Source: Euclidia mi
Taxonomy: Eukaryota; Arthropoda; Insecta; Lepidoptera; Erebidae
Reading direction: 5' to 3'
NCBI GenBank assembly: GCA_944739405.2
Contig: OX123190.2
Span: 62,825,805-62,889,804 of the forward strand
DNA: 64,000 bases
Shown here: positions 22,111-33,295 of the stretch, in pieces
Layout: each line of letters starts with the position of its first letter
Numbering within the stretch: position 1 is the first letter of the stretch
The notes under the pieces: model-generated
Told to the model about the DNA's origin: nothing
The model's input: the letters and a program-made list of their open reading frames with translations, nothing else
Database searches by the model: none
Made by a program: the position numbers and the translations under genes

Positions 22111-22984
22111 TGTGAATCCACTATGCTTCAAATTGAACTTTGAGTTCAATTCACAGTTGGGTGGTGGAAGGAGACCCAATCTAGCTTTCTGCCACCGACA
22201 CCAATAAGAGACTTATTAATAGAAAAGCATGTATCAATCAAACGTATGATCGTACGATGGGTAACGTTGGTTTCCTACATTTGTTTAATGCTTTTACGAG
22301 GAGTACGTAGGTATATTTCAGACTTTGGTTGATCGTAATTGGTTGTGTTCAACTTCCTTAAACAAAACTGTACTACGAACATGGTACATTTCCTTCGTAG
22401 ATATTTTGTTTGCTAGCAGTAAGTTTTTGTATTCATCAATTCTGTAAGTGGTTTTTGGTAAAAAAAGTAGGTACATAATTTTCTTTCTACAACGAGTTAC
22501 GCAAACATTTTATTCAAGCTTATATTTATAACGTAGCTAATGGGGGCATCAATTGTTGAATAAATGTTATGGAAAGGGAGAAGAGGTCGCGGCTATTATA
22601 ACACTCGCCTAAAGACAATCTCATAATCCTCTCTCTGACGAAAGGGAGACACCCTTTCGTCAAAAGAAAGGAAGGGATGATGGGAAATGCTGTTCTCAAT
22701 CAGCGAAACGCAGCAGTAGGAATATTGTTATTTACTTTTACGTCGATCTTGTGACAGCGTGGGAGCATGCTGGTCAAAAGTCTATTCAGAATGTAACCAG
22801 TGTAACTGTTCAACTTACATATATCACAATCACTGAAAAGATATCGTTGCTTAGTCGATTTGATAAAAATCTCTACGTACCTGCTACAAGAACTATACCT
22901 ATATCTTTAAGTAAAACAACTTATTGTGGAATCACTATGTAATGTCAACTATATAATCGATTTCGGCCACGGCGGTTTGTCTAT
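22111..22984. other. Non-coding stretch with a small hairpin
   Basis: A perfect 11-bp hairpin (arms 22636-22646 and 22652-22662, loop AGACA) is present. No other feature is seen. Confidence 0.4.
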
Positions 22985-23195
22985 ATATGAGACTTGTCAT
23001 CTGCGCGGGACATTATAGTACACAAGTGTGTGCGCATACTCAAGTGCACTCTCTATTCCCTCACTCTCATAGCACAGTACTCATAGTCCGATGGGATGCA
23101 CCAGCGACACACGTTAATTCCCCGGGAATCGAACACGAGACCTCATAATCCGTAGTCGCTAACACTACCGCAGGGCCACAGAGGCAGTGGACTAT
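22985..23195 (-). mobile_element. tRNA-derived SINE, family C
   Basis: The minus strand reads CTGTGGCCCTGCGGTAGTGT (A-box region) and then GTGTTCGATTCCCGGGG (B box). The body ends in CCCATCGGACTATGAG and TGAGGGAATAGAGAGTGCAC, common in Lepidopteran SINEs. Confidence 0.7.
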
Positions 23196-24004
23196 ATAAT
23201 AGTACGTATCGATTGTCATTAGATCACCAGAGCTTACAAGTTTACGCGAATTGCTGTATGCTTGCAAAAGTATCCTGAACATATTAAAAATAAATATCAA
23301 TTTTCACACACATGCAATCGTTTCATTTGTTTATAGTGGCTAAACATAGAATATGTTTATGATAAATCCATAACGCCAATTCAAATCCCACATGTGATTA
23401 TCGATTTGTGATGTTGATTTGAAAGAACAATGGCAAGTTCCCATACAACACTTTATTTAAAATCGATTCGAAGCGTCTATGTATGAAAAAATGTTAAAAA
23501 CAAAGGGGTTCTATTACTTAAACATAATCATCAAGAGTTTTTATTTTAGGAGGCCGTAAACAAAAGATATGAACATTGTTTATATTTTAAGGTTATGTTA
23601 ATAGAAAACAACTTTGTAACCACACAAATGCATTAAATACATTTAGATAAGGGGTGGTGATGTGCAAAAAGCATTGATAGGATATACCTAGACTGATTCA
23701 AGATCAGTGTCTAGACTTGATAAGTACCTAATATTAAAAAATCAAAGTTTCATCACGAAATAGGGATGTAGACTATGTAGGATTTATTTAATCCTTTATC
23801 TTTCACAATTTGATTGAGTATTAGAGCCCCACCTCATTATGAGGCCATAGCGACGTCGCCAGCTACCGTACAATTTATATTGATATGTATTGTACCTAAC
23901 TCACTTGGCCACGGTTTGGCAGCCTTAGGTACATTTTAATATAAAGCTCTTAAGATTAGACGTCATGGCAACAAATAGGTACAAGTCACTTGCTTTTATA
24001 AGGA
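23196..24004. other. Non-coding stretch, nothing recognised
   Basis: AT-rich sequence with no supported gene or repeat. Confidence 0.4.
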
Positions 24005-24206
24005 ACTAGCTTTTGCTCGCGTGGAAGTCGAAAATTATCCCACAGGAACTCAATACCAGGATAAAAAGTATACTATATCCTATTCCAGGTTATGGTCTAT
24101 CTGTGCGCCTAGTTTCATTCTAATCGGTTCAGTAGTTTTTTCGTGCGTAACGAACAGACAAATAAATAAACATCGCATTTATAATATTAGTAAGGATAAG
24201 GATATG
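24005..24206 (+). repeat. Short Lepidopteran non-autonomous repeat, complete-looking
   Basis: It starts AACTAGCTTTTGCTCGCG and ends ATTTATAATATTAGTAAGGA. The body contains TCATTCTAATCGGTTCAGTA and GAACAGACAAATAAATAAAC. These are the two ends of one of the commonest interspersed repeats in moths and butterflies. The CTAG end resembles Helitron-like termini; superfamily is uncertain. Confidence 0.65.
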
Positions 24207-24443
24207 GGATCTCTCTTAGTGCGCCACCAACAGGCATGACAAACCTTATCTGAAGGTGACAGCTGCAAATGAAATAAAGGAATGTTTTTGTAATCAAAAA
24301 CTTACTCCATAATTGATAAAAAACAGACAATTTGTATTAGATTGCTTTAAAAGAGACACCAATAGACTTATAAAACTCTTTAGTAATAAAACACTGCAAA
24401 AGGATTTATTATTTAATAAATACTAATTAAAAGATGAATGGAC

Positions 24444-24996
24444 CTGACGTGGTTCTATTTTCATTTGGATAATATTTATCATGTTCTGTTGTATTTCGGT
24501 CAGGCTATCTTTTAATATTTTGTCACTTTGCCTTCGTACTAATGAACATCCACACAGAAGGCACACATTTCTATGGCCTTGTGGACACGATCCAGCTTGT
24601 TCACCTTCATTAGCATCTTGCTGCAAACTCTGATTTACTCAATCCATAGCGAGTTCCCAACATGCTTCACAAACATAATCATCATCAGTAATCTAAAAAT
24701 TAAGAAAAGCAGTTATTACTACAGGCAAAGAAAATGCATCACACTACATCTAGATAGACTAATGTTACCAAATTTTGTAATATTTTAAACTGCTTCGAAA
24801 ATTCACTGAAACTTACTAACGCTAAATTGGTAAGTAAGTATAATAATGTTTAAAAACTTACGATTTTTGGATAAACCCAGTTGCAGAGCAAAGCACAAAC
24901 TCTTGTGTTCTGATCTATGATGCGATATCGCCGGAGAGTAACGACGAAAATGTTACAATTCACGCACAATATGCGTGTAGGCCTGCTACTTCGCAT
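24444..24996 (-). pseudogene. Cys-pair (ZAD-like) protein gene, stop-interrupted, copy 1
   Basis: Exon 1 (24862-24996, 45 codons) starts ATG and contains CVNC and later VCALLCNWVYPKI. It ends in phase 0 at donor GTAAGT. The intron is 24693-24861, with acceptor CTTAATTTTTAG. Exon 2 begins ITDDDYVCEACWELAMD, then meets TGA at 24639-24641. The same frame continues past the stop with a second Cys pair (NVCLLCGCSLVRRQSDKIL) and ends EPRQ followed by a weak donor GTCCAT at 24443. So there appear to be two successive modules, each CxxC, basic RR motif, then a phase-0 splice site after a Pro. Two CxxC pairs about 40 residues apart resemble zinc-binding ZAD-type domains, but the family is not firmly identified. 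A single stop makes this a probable pseudogene, unless the short form is used. Related to 62125-62520. Confidence 0.55.
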
Positions 24997-27900
24997 CATA
25001 ACAAAATCTTAAGGCACAATCGAAGTCCGTGTAGAAAAAGCTATAGGTCCAGATCTTTTGAGCGCAGATAGTCCGTAAGAAAGCACAAGTCGTCGTATGG
25101 GGCAGCTAATCAAGTCCAGGGGGTAAGCAAGAATCAAAAATAAAGATAATTCATCAAAAAACTGCGAAAACAACAAGAACACTACCAAACAAGCTTTTCG
25201 GAAAGAAAAGAACGTTGACAATGTCACAGACTATAGTTGGTGCCACGAGAAGATAGACTTTTTGCAAACACACATTCAGGGTTTCACAACCTTTGTTTCT
25301 AACAGTTGTTTTTGAGATTTTATGCCTTAGTGAACTTTATGCTTTTTGCACAGTTTTTTTTTTGTTTCAATGCTCAATTATGCTACTAAGTATAATTGAG
25401 CATTGAAACAATAAGTAAGTACTCGAATTTATTTTAACTAAGTATTCGAATTTATATTTTATTGTCTATGACTTCTTGTAAATTAATATTTTTTTCAAAT
25501 TTTACAAAAATAAACATATTTTATTTTGTGTTTGAGTATTTGAATTTCCCGGAAGTATTTTCATGAATTTGCCGATTTTTTTTAGTTTTCACCCGTAAGT
25601 AATTCTGTAAATGCAAGACAACAAAAGAGAGCCATATTTTTGGCCATATTTTTCGGCCATTCATGGCTGCATTATTAGCAATTAATTGCTCAGCCATCAC
25701 AAAAATATATTTTGCAATCAATGGCTGGGCAATTTGTTGAAATATGTCTGATACAGTATGGCCGGTTTTGTAGACTCCTAAACGGGATACACAATCGGGC
25801 AACAATAGCCGACGAATTTACACTTTTCGCAGCGACTTATATAATTTTAACACAAAAATCAAAAAAGAAAAAGAATAGATTGTAGTATCGACCTTACTTA
25901 AATAGGCGTGAAATGTTAGATAATTTAAGTCAAGAAATAAACCTTGATAAAAAATTATTTAAAAACTTTACTAGAATGTCAAAGGGTGACTTCGAGTTAC
26001 CTACTCCTTAATAAAATTGGACCGAAAATATAACCAAATGAATATAGCCATAATCACGACGTCATTCGCAGCAAACTTCATGTCGCGTAGAAAAGGATAT
26101 ACTATGTCATAACTATAGAGTGGGACTGAAACAATAATAGAAACTAGTCGGGCAATATTGCAGAATATCGACAGCTCAGCGATCGTCCGGCCACCCCTCG
26201 AAACAATGTTGGCCGCATGTGGCTACACCAAAAATGTTTGGCTATATGACCAGGATATTACAGCAATATTGCATAGTCTGGCCGGGATAGCTAGCAATGT
26301 TGCCAGCCACTGAGTTGCAGCCACATATTGCAGAAAAATGTTGCCCGTTTAGAAGCACCTATAGAGTACAAACATGGTAATCGATCGTATAGTCAATAGC
26401 TAAGCTATCGTAAATATAAAAAAATACCACTAATGAATAATATTACAGACCACTAGCTAGTACATTACATTAAAATGAACACAATGAACTTAAACAAAAT
26501 CGTTATATAATAGTTTGCCATCTGCAATTCTGCACCCGCTTTTCCAAGATGCCGACCGTAGGACGAGCATTGCGATACCAAAAATATTCTTAACATCCAA
26601 AAAATATGTTTTACCCTTTGATAAATGCCTAAGAATGAAAAAAATTAATGGATTAACGCAAAATGTTGACATTTCAGGCGTCTGACATATTCCAGTACCA
26701 CAAAACACTGTTGGTAGCGCATATATCGACAAAAACCCGATCAATTGATATATTACTTTGCAATGACACATATTTGTGTACCGTTGCGCTCATTGGATTT
26801 GACATTATTTGTTTTTGACAGATCTGTCGCTAAGTTACTTAGTAGAAATTCTTTGTTTCAAAAAGTCTATATTCTCGTGGCACGGTCTATAGGGATCATA
26901 GACAAGGGCAAGGAGTAAGGATACCACAAGGATACTGACAATGTAACATTTCACTTAGTGTTGTCATTAATTATCTTTCAATTGCCTACTGATACCTCTA
27001 ATTAAATGATATCTCAGATCAAGTAAAAAAATATATTTATTTATATCATAATTAAAATCTTCTTTTTTTATATAATTTATATAATATAATATACATAAAA
27101 TATTTTTTAACATTATCGTGAATTGTTTCTAGATGTAGGTTAAAAAGATTACTTACCTATTTTCTATTCCACAAATACGATTGTTTTGTAAATGGTAACT
27201 CTGAAAATGACATTAAACAAGCACCGGAAATGAATGTATTCAATAAATAGTTTATCAATTTAGATAATTTAACGTCCGCTTTTATAGTTGAAACTAAAAA
27301 CGTACAAAATACGAAATAATTATATTAATAAGTTTTTCATAAGTTACGTTTATAGACGCTTCTAACACTTCACAGGTATAATCCTGCCATTGTTCTTTGC
27401 ACACGTACGTGTATGTTTGCACCAACTGTGTAAACAATAAAAACATGACTTAACATTGATTGTGATCTTATCTTGTGCTAGAATCGAATCCCTCTATTTG
27501 GTATAGTTATTCACGGACAATTTGATGTGACTTTACCTAAACTAAATACTCGCTGTATAAGTATATAATAATATGTATTGCATCTTGTTTTTGCTATCAT
27601 CGATGGCAGACATGACAACAGTTTATCTGTTGGTGAGCTTTAATCATAGCTCACACGACTATGCCCTGTGCTATCCAAATTCAAGTAATGCTAAGAAAAC
27701 ACGTCTAAGCCACTCTCTACTTGGACTGTCGCGTCTTTATATCACGACCATTGCAGCGCTCATTGCGGGACTTAGCTTGCAGGTCGTAATAAGTCGGATA
27801 AGTTAAGCAACGCTTGCGCAGGTCTCCACTGTCGCGTGCAATTTACATCAGAGCGCTACCATGCTTCGGAGCTGAAAGCTGTCGGTCCCAGTGCTTGTCT

Positions 27901-29107
27901 GAGAAAAAGAATCTGAGGCTTTCGGGCGGTCAGAAAATTTCGATAACAGAGTCGGCCTCGATAAACGAATAAAAAAAGAAGCGCGAGGCGTCGGTCTTCA
28001 CCCCACCCTGCTGCCTCACGGTGCTACCAGTAATGTTTTATGTTACCCCAGAAGCCTAGCCGCTTCGAAAGGCATCGTGCGATAGCATTGTGAGTCAATA
28101 GAATTTGAATTTCTACACCACGCTTAGCAGACAGATTGAGGTTACAGGATTTGATGTTGATTTGCCCGTTTCTTCTCAAATATACTATTTTCTTAGTGAA
28201 GGTATATTTCTAAATGTAACGACAACCCCAGATTGGAGTGACGTTGTGATACTTTGCGTTCTTATTCGGTTACTACTTGTTCACAAAGGGCAAAATTTTT
28301 TGTTCTTTTTGTCGTTATATTTTTATTTGCCAAATGTCACAGCGTAGCTTTGTTATCTTTATATGAATGAAATTTGTTTCGATTCATATTCCGTTTTAAG
28401 CCCGCGCTATCACGATATAATTATGTATTTGTTTGGTAGATGGTTTTGAATAGAATATACACATAGTATAAGTCAAACGATTATTTTGTGCAATGCTTGT
28501 AAAAACCAAACCGAAATTATGTTAATAACAGGAAATAGTGGCTCAAGTGATTGATAATAATCATCACTTTTGTTCATATTATTGATAGTAGGTACATATG
28601 AAAGCACTTATAGGACTTATTTTGAATAGTTCCAATTCTTTTGTCGAACAGGATTTGTTATAGGAGCCAAACAATCAGACGGATTGGCAGATTTTAAGCG
28701 ATTTCCGCCGCCTGCCAGGGTCTTTGCCGTTCTTTGGGATAGGAAAAGAATAGGAAGACGAACAAGTAAGAGTCGGTCTCTCTGTATCATTCCCTTCCGT
28801 CATCATTAGATACTTGCCATTTATCACTGAGCTCACGAACAAGCCGTGAGTTTAGTACTACATTGGACTTTATACGCGCAGTAGTCCACTAAACGTCTTA
28901 TACCTCGATTCGATCGGCATCCGCTGCATTGTTTGAGTCGCACCGAGTTCTTCAACAGTATGACCTTGAAGAATTCCAATAATTAGTGCGTCAAACGCCT
29001 ATCGAATCAAGGGGTGCGTGAACGCTTAATCGTACTAAGCCCCACTTTATCGTTCTTTGTATTGTGAATTTTTACCAACATTTTCTTGCTTAATTATTGA
29101 TGAACTT
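24997..29107. other. Non-coding part of duplication unit, copy 1
   Basis: No gene is recognised. The stretch 25620-26370 is unusual in having many GCAATATTGC-, GGCTGG- and GGCCA-type motifs and a GGGCAACA/TGTTGCCC pair near CTAAACGGG/CCCGTTTAG (about 25778 and 26340). That suggests a decayed inverted-repeat element. 27010-27330 is very AT-rich. Confidence 0.4.
25363..25410. repeat. Perfect hairpin, 19-bp arms
   Basis: Arms TGTTTCAATGCTCAATTAT (25363-25381) and its exact complement (25392-25410) surround a 10-nt loop. It recurs at 33248-33295 in the duplicated copy. Confidence 0.8.
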
Positions 29108-29240
29108 TCCGACTGCTGGGCACGAGTTTCATGTCACTACAAAACATATTAGGCCATATAGTAAGTACGTTGACCAAGTGCAGGCTGGCAAAATTCACTT
29201 ATATTTTGGAAACATTACAGGGAATTTTCAGATATTTTCC
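29108..29240 (+). repeat. Degraded Lepidopteran repeat, in duplication copy 1
   Basis: It carries CTGCTGGGCACGAGTTTC, AGGCCATA and GACCAAGTGCAGGCTGGCAA in the same order as 57291-57440 (CTGCTGGGCACGGGCCTC, AGGCCATAG, GGCCAAGTGCGGGTTGGCAG). The copy at 36993-37125 is its duplicate. Confidence 0.6.
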
Positions 29241-29789
29241 TTCACTTCAGTTTTATCAATGACTATTTCATTGATACAACTGAAGTAAACTTTGTGTTTA
29301 TAATTAAGTACTACTCACTAGGTGACTTTAATGACTGCCGTTGTTAGGTACTGTGTAATAAAGATAATGTAAAGATGTGATTATAATTGTGATAATATAA
29401 TTTTAATAAAATTTGATAATTGCTATTATATTTAATTAGTAATTGTGCAATAGACCGTTTTTTTATATTAAAATGTTGAATATACCTACTAATAAGATAG
29501 ATAGAAAACACAAGAACTTTTACCGTGGGCCTCGCATCAGTCGTCACCCGACCAGAATAGCCAGAAAGGCAGAGATCTAGACTTAAGGTTTTGCAAAGTA
29601 TACGTAGGTATTATAAATAAAGTTACCGCCGCGGTCTGTCTGTATGGACGCAATAAGCTTGAGAAGTAGGGTACGGGTTCGGGTTTTTGTATGGTAAGGC
29701 TTAAGGGTTTTTGTATGGCTATGGTTTTGACCATCAGAAGTGTGACTCCTGAGTATACATATAAATTTCTTCAATTTCTGAAAAACTGA

Positions 29790-30050
29790 TAGACACAACG
29801 TCCATGTGGTGACGGATTAAGAATACGGAATGTCACTACCTCATATTATCCCATGGGTGTCGTAACTCGTAAGAGCCGACAGAGGGAGCATATTATGCAG
29901 AGAACAGCGCTGTAAGAGAAGGAAAACTTGATACAAACCCTATACCAACCCGTTTAGCCAGCGTGGTATAGTAGGCCAATTCCTCCTTTCATAGGAGAGG
30001 CCTAGTCCAGCAGTGGACTGTTAAAGGCTGATGATAGATAGACACACACA
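29790..30050 (+). mobile_element. RTE-type LINE 3' end, copy 1
   Basis: The block CCGACAGAGGGAGCATATTA, then GATACAAACCCTATACCAAC, then GAGAGGCCTAGTCCAGCAGT and a GGCTGATGAT tail matches the 3' ends of Lepidopteran RTE LINEs (GTCCAGCAGTGGAC plus a GATGAT tail). The inverse of its first part occurs at 56481-56625. Confidence 0.65.
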
Positions 30051-30809
30051 ACAGCCTAATAACACAAACCAAAAAGTGCTTTAAGAAGGTATTCCTTCTT
30101 AGTGCTATTTTAGCTTTTTGTTCGAGATATTTCTTGAAATTGTAATTTCGGTATTTTTCGGCAATTGTAATTTCTTCTTCCTAGAAGATATACCTACTGT
30201 GTGAATGTTTAGGTACTTTAGGTTTCATATTTCTTATTGTGACTTAGAAAACACTATGAACAATATGTTTTTCACACTTACTTATATGTTTTCTTTTTGT
30301 AGAAAGGGTATACCTACGCGGGACATATATCTATTTTTTGTATCTATGTAGCAACAGGTTGCTAGAAGAACTCCTAAAATACCGGTAGACTATTACTTTA
30401 TCGGAAGGTATTTGACTGAAGTTCTCGGAAATATCTATATTTTTGTTATCCATACCAATACTTTGTTTATTTTATTTTGTCCTTCTTTTACCTTGCTACG
30501 GACGGAAGTTATGGTATTATTTTTGTGTGTGGTGGTTTTCTTCATCCAGGCTAGATGACTGCAGGTAGTCAGTCGAGTTCAAATGGTCAGGATTGTACAG
30601 AAATTAGCTTGCAAGCTTTTTATAACTCGCTAGTTCCTCTGCTATCCATGCAATTTTCATCAGATGTGGTCGTATGCGCGTGGTGTATGAGTGCGTGTGA
30701 ACGTTTGTGTATATGTGTTTACGTGTCCGATTGCAAGCGTACGTCAGCGAATACATCTCTGTGAGCGAGTATGTGTGTGTTAATAACGCATTTCTTTTGA
30801 CACGATCAT

Positions 30810-31020
30810 CATCATCTTCTTGCCCTGAGGGCTAATCGTGCTATTTTCAAACGTTCAAACGTTGACAACGTAACGTATTTGGTGAACGTTTGGTTTTAGT
30901 TTGGCTGATGTCAAACATGGTATCGTGCTAATTGTATTGAGCGTTCGAACCGTAGACGAAACCCTTACGTTGGGCTTACGTCAAACGTTTAGTGCTTGAC
31001 ACCGGTTTTTGAAAATAGTA
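30810..31020 (+). repeat. LINE 3' UTR-like repeat, copy 1
   Basis: It contains GGGCTAATCGTGCTA and several AAACGTT/AACGTTTGG blocks. Related sequence in inverse orientation lies at about 42110-42385, beside the LINE at 42385-43070 (GGGGGCAATCGTGCTAAACG on the minus strand). It is probably the 3' tail of that LINE family. Confidence 0.45.
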
Positions 31021-32149
31021 AGTACTATTCTTATACTAAAGAGGCTGTAGCAACATCGCGCCACGTGCAAGCACTATTTTAAAAAGACAATTAATGTCAT
31101 TATATGAATGTCATTGAATGTCAATAAATATTAAAATATAAAATCATGAAATAATTTTATTACATTTATACGGTAAGTACCGAAATATTGTTTACTGTAA
31201 TAAGTGATTTATGCAAAAAATAATTAATGATCACACTTGTCATGTTAAAGTGGTTTTTATTTCACTAGAGTAACGAAGGTGAATTCAAATGATGATGCAC
31301 CACAACATTACAGCAATTGCAGCTTCTTCTGCTATTTGTCGAGCCCAATACGAATTTTATATGATCGTTACAATAAACAACACCTATTTTGCAGATTCGG
31401 GATAATATATAGAGCAGAGAAAGATGCTAAACAAACCCTGAATTGTCAGCGTTTGGCATAATAGTCATCCTTTCTATAAAAGAAGAGATAGACGAAAAGC
31501 TGGAGAATTTGAATTTGGCTGACTTTCTAACTTTTCAGGTACGCATTTCAATTATCATTACGTAAGATCCTACAGTATTTACTCTCTTTCTGAACTTGTC
31601 TCATAATATGCATAAATACCCAACAAAATAATGTAAGTATATTATACTCAAACACAAGATATAGCGCACGTATGAGAACAATATTAATCTTAAGTTAAAT
31701 GTCAGCGGGTTTAGTTATTTTGATAGGACTTATATTTGAGTAAATAATTACTGAATAATTTATGTTTTAATTTTGTTCTCAGTAGCCGAGGAGTAAGCAA
31801 AATAATAAGCCGCTCGTCAGCACAACCACATGGACATAATTGCAAGTTAATAAAAATAAGCAATTTGCTATGAGCCAAATCGAGACTATCATCACTTCTT
31901 GGACATTAAACAAGAATATACTATTAATTAGTTTACTAAAATAATGTAAACCAAACCAAAAACATAGTTATTACTGTGAAGTTCACGTTGTAACAATGGC
32001 CTAACAGATGTTGTTTGTTTCAACTCTACTTAAAATTTTATTTTGTATCAGATTTCATCATCTCAACACACTGAATAAATAAAATCGAAATGTGAAATTG
32101 GAGCTTGCCTTTTAATAAACATGTCTACTCTATTCCTTTAACTATCTAT
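31021..32149. other. Non-coding stretch in duplication unit
   Basis: AT-rich. No exon or repeat recognised. Confidence 0.35.
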
Positions 32150-32245
32150 AGAAGTGGTCCAGCGGTAGTCTGGGTAACACTGGATCATCAGATGTTGGAC
32201 TCGATACCCGATTAGAAAGTACGCTTATGTTAGCTCACACACTTG
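32150..32245 (+). mobile_element. tRNA-like SINE head at the duplication edge, copy 1
   Basis: The + strand reads GTGGTCCAGCGGTAGTCTGG (A-box-like) and GTTGGACTCGATACCC (B-box-like) about 50 nt apart, then AGCTCACACACTTGTA. The unit breakpoint lies at its end. The second copy is at 40035-40130. Confidence 0.55.
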
Positions 32246-32328
32246 TATAGACTTATAAAACTCTTTAGTAATAAAACACTGCAAAAGGATTTATTATTTA
32301 ATAAATACTAATTAAAAGATGAATGGAC

Positions 32329-32881
32329 CTGACGTGGTTCTATTTTCATTTGGATAATATTTATCATGTTCTGTTGTATTTCGGTCAGGCTATCTTTTAA
32401 TATTTTGTCACTTTGCCTTCGTACTAATGAACATCCACACAGAAGGCACACATTTCTATGGCCTTGTGGACACGATCCAGCTTGTTCACCTTCATTAGCA
32501 TCTTGCTGCAAACTCTGATTTACTCAATCCATAGCGAGTTCCCAACATGCTTCACAAACATAATCATCATCAGTAATCTAAAAATTAAGAAAAGCAGTTA
32601 TTACTACAGGCAAAGAAAATGCATCACACTACATCTAGATAGACTAATGTTACCAAATTTTGTAATATTTTAAACTGCTTCGAAAATTCACTGAAACTTA
32701 CTAACGCTAAATTGGTAAGTAAGTATAATAATGTTTAAAAACTTACGATTTTTGGATAAACCCAGTTGCAGAGCAAAGCACAAACTCTTGTGTTCTGATC
32801 TATGATGCGATATCGCCGGAGAGTAACGACGAAAATGTTACAATTCACGCACAATATGCGTGTAGGCCTGCTACTTCGCAT
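32329..32881 (-). pseudogene. Cys-pair (ZAD-like) protein gene, stop-interrupted, copy 2
   Basis: This is the duplicate of 24444-24996, with exon 1 at 32747-32881, intron 32578-32746 and the same in-frame TGA at 32524-32526. The stop was therefore already present before the duplication. Confidence 0.55.
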
Positions 32882-33247
32882 CATAACAAAATCTTAAGGC
32901 ACAATCGAAGTCCGTGTAGAAAAAGCTATAGGTCCAGATCTTTTGAGCGCAGATAGTCCGTAAGAAAGCACAAGTCGTCGTATGGGGCAGCTAATCAAGT
33001 CCAGGGGGTAAGCAAGAATCAAAAATAAAGATAATTCATCAAAAAACTGCGAAAACAACAAGAACACTACCAAACAAGCTTTTCGGAAAGAAAAGAACGT
33101 TGACAATGTCACAGACTATAGTTGGTGCCACGAGAAGATAGACTTTTTGCAAACACACATTCAGGGTTTCACAACCTTTGTTTCTAACAGTTGTTTTTGA
33201 GATTTTATGCCTTAGTGAACTTTATGCTTTTTGCACAGTTTTTTTTT

Positions 33248-33295
33248 TGTTTCAATGCTCAATTATGCTACTAAGTATAATTGAGCATTGAAACA
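33248..33295. repeat. Perfect hairpin, duplicate
   Basis: Duplicate of 25363-25410. Confidence 0.8.

Larger units (their letters stand above)
24362..32246 (+). repeat. 7885-bp tandem duplication, copy 1
   Basis: Every base position compared here matches the position 7885 bp further on. All short frames and features recur with that constant offset, so no indel has accumulated. One difference was seen: G at 30299 versus T at 38184. The left edge is where 24361 stops matching 32246. Only AT (24362-24363, 32247-32248, 40132-40133) is shared across the breakpoints, so there is 2-bp microhomology. Confidence 0.95.

Noticed and set aside
30555..30764. 69-codon + frame MTAGSQSSSNGQDCTEISLQ
   Set aside because: No splice context, motif or codon bias; its exact duplicate only reflects the tandem duplication.
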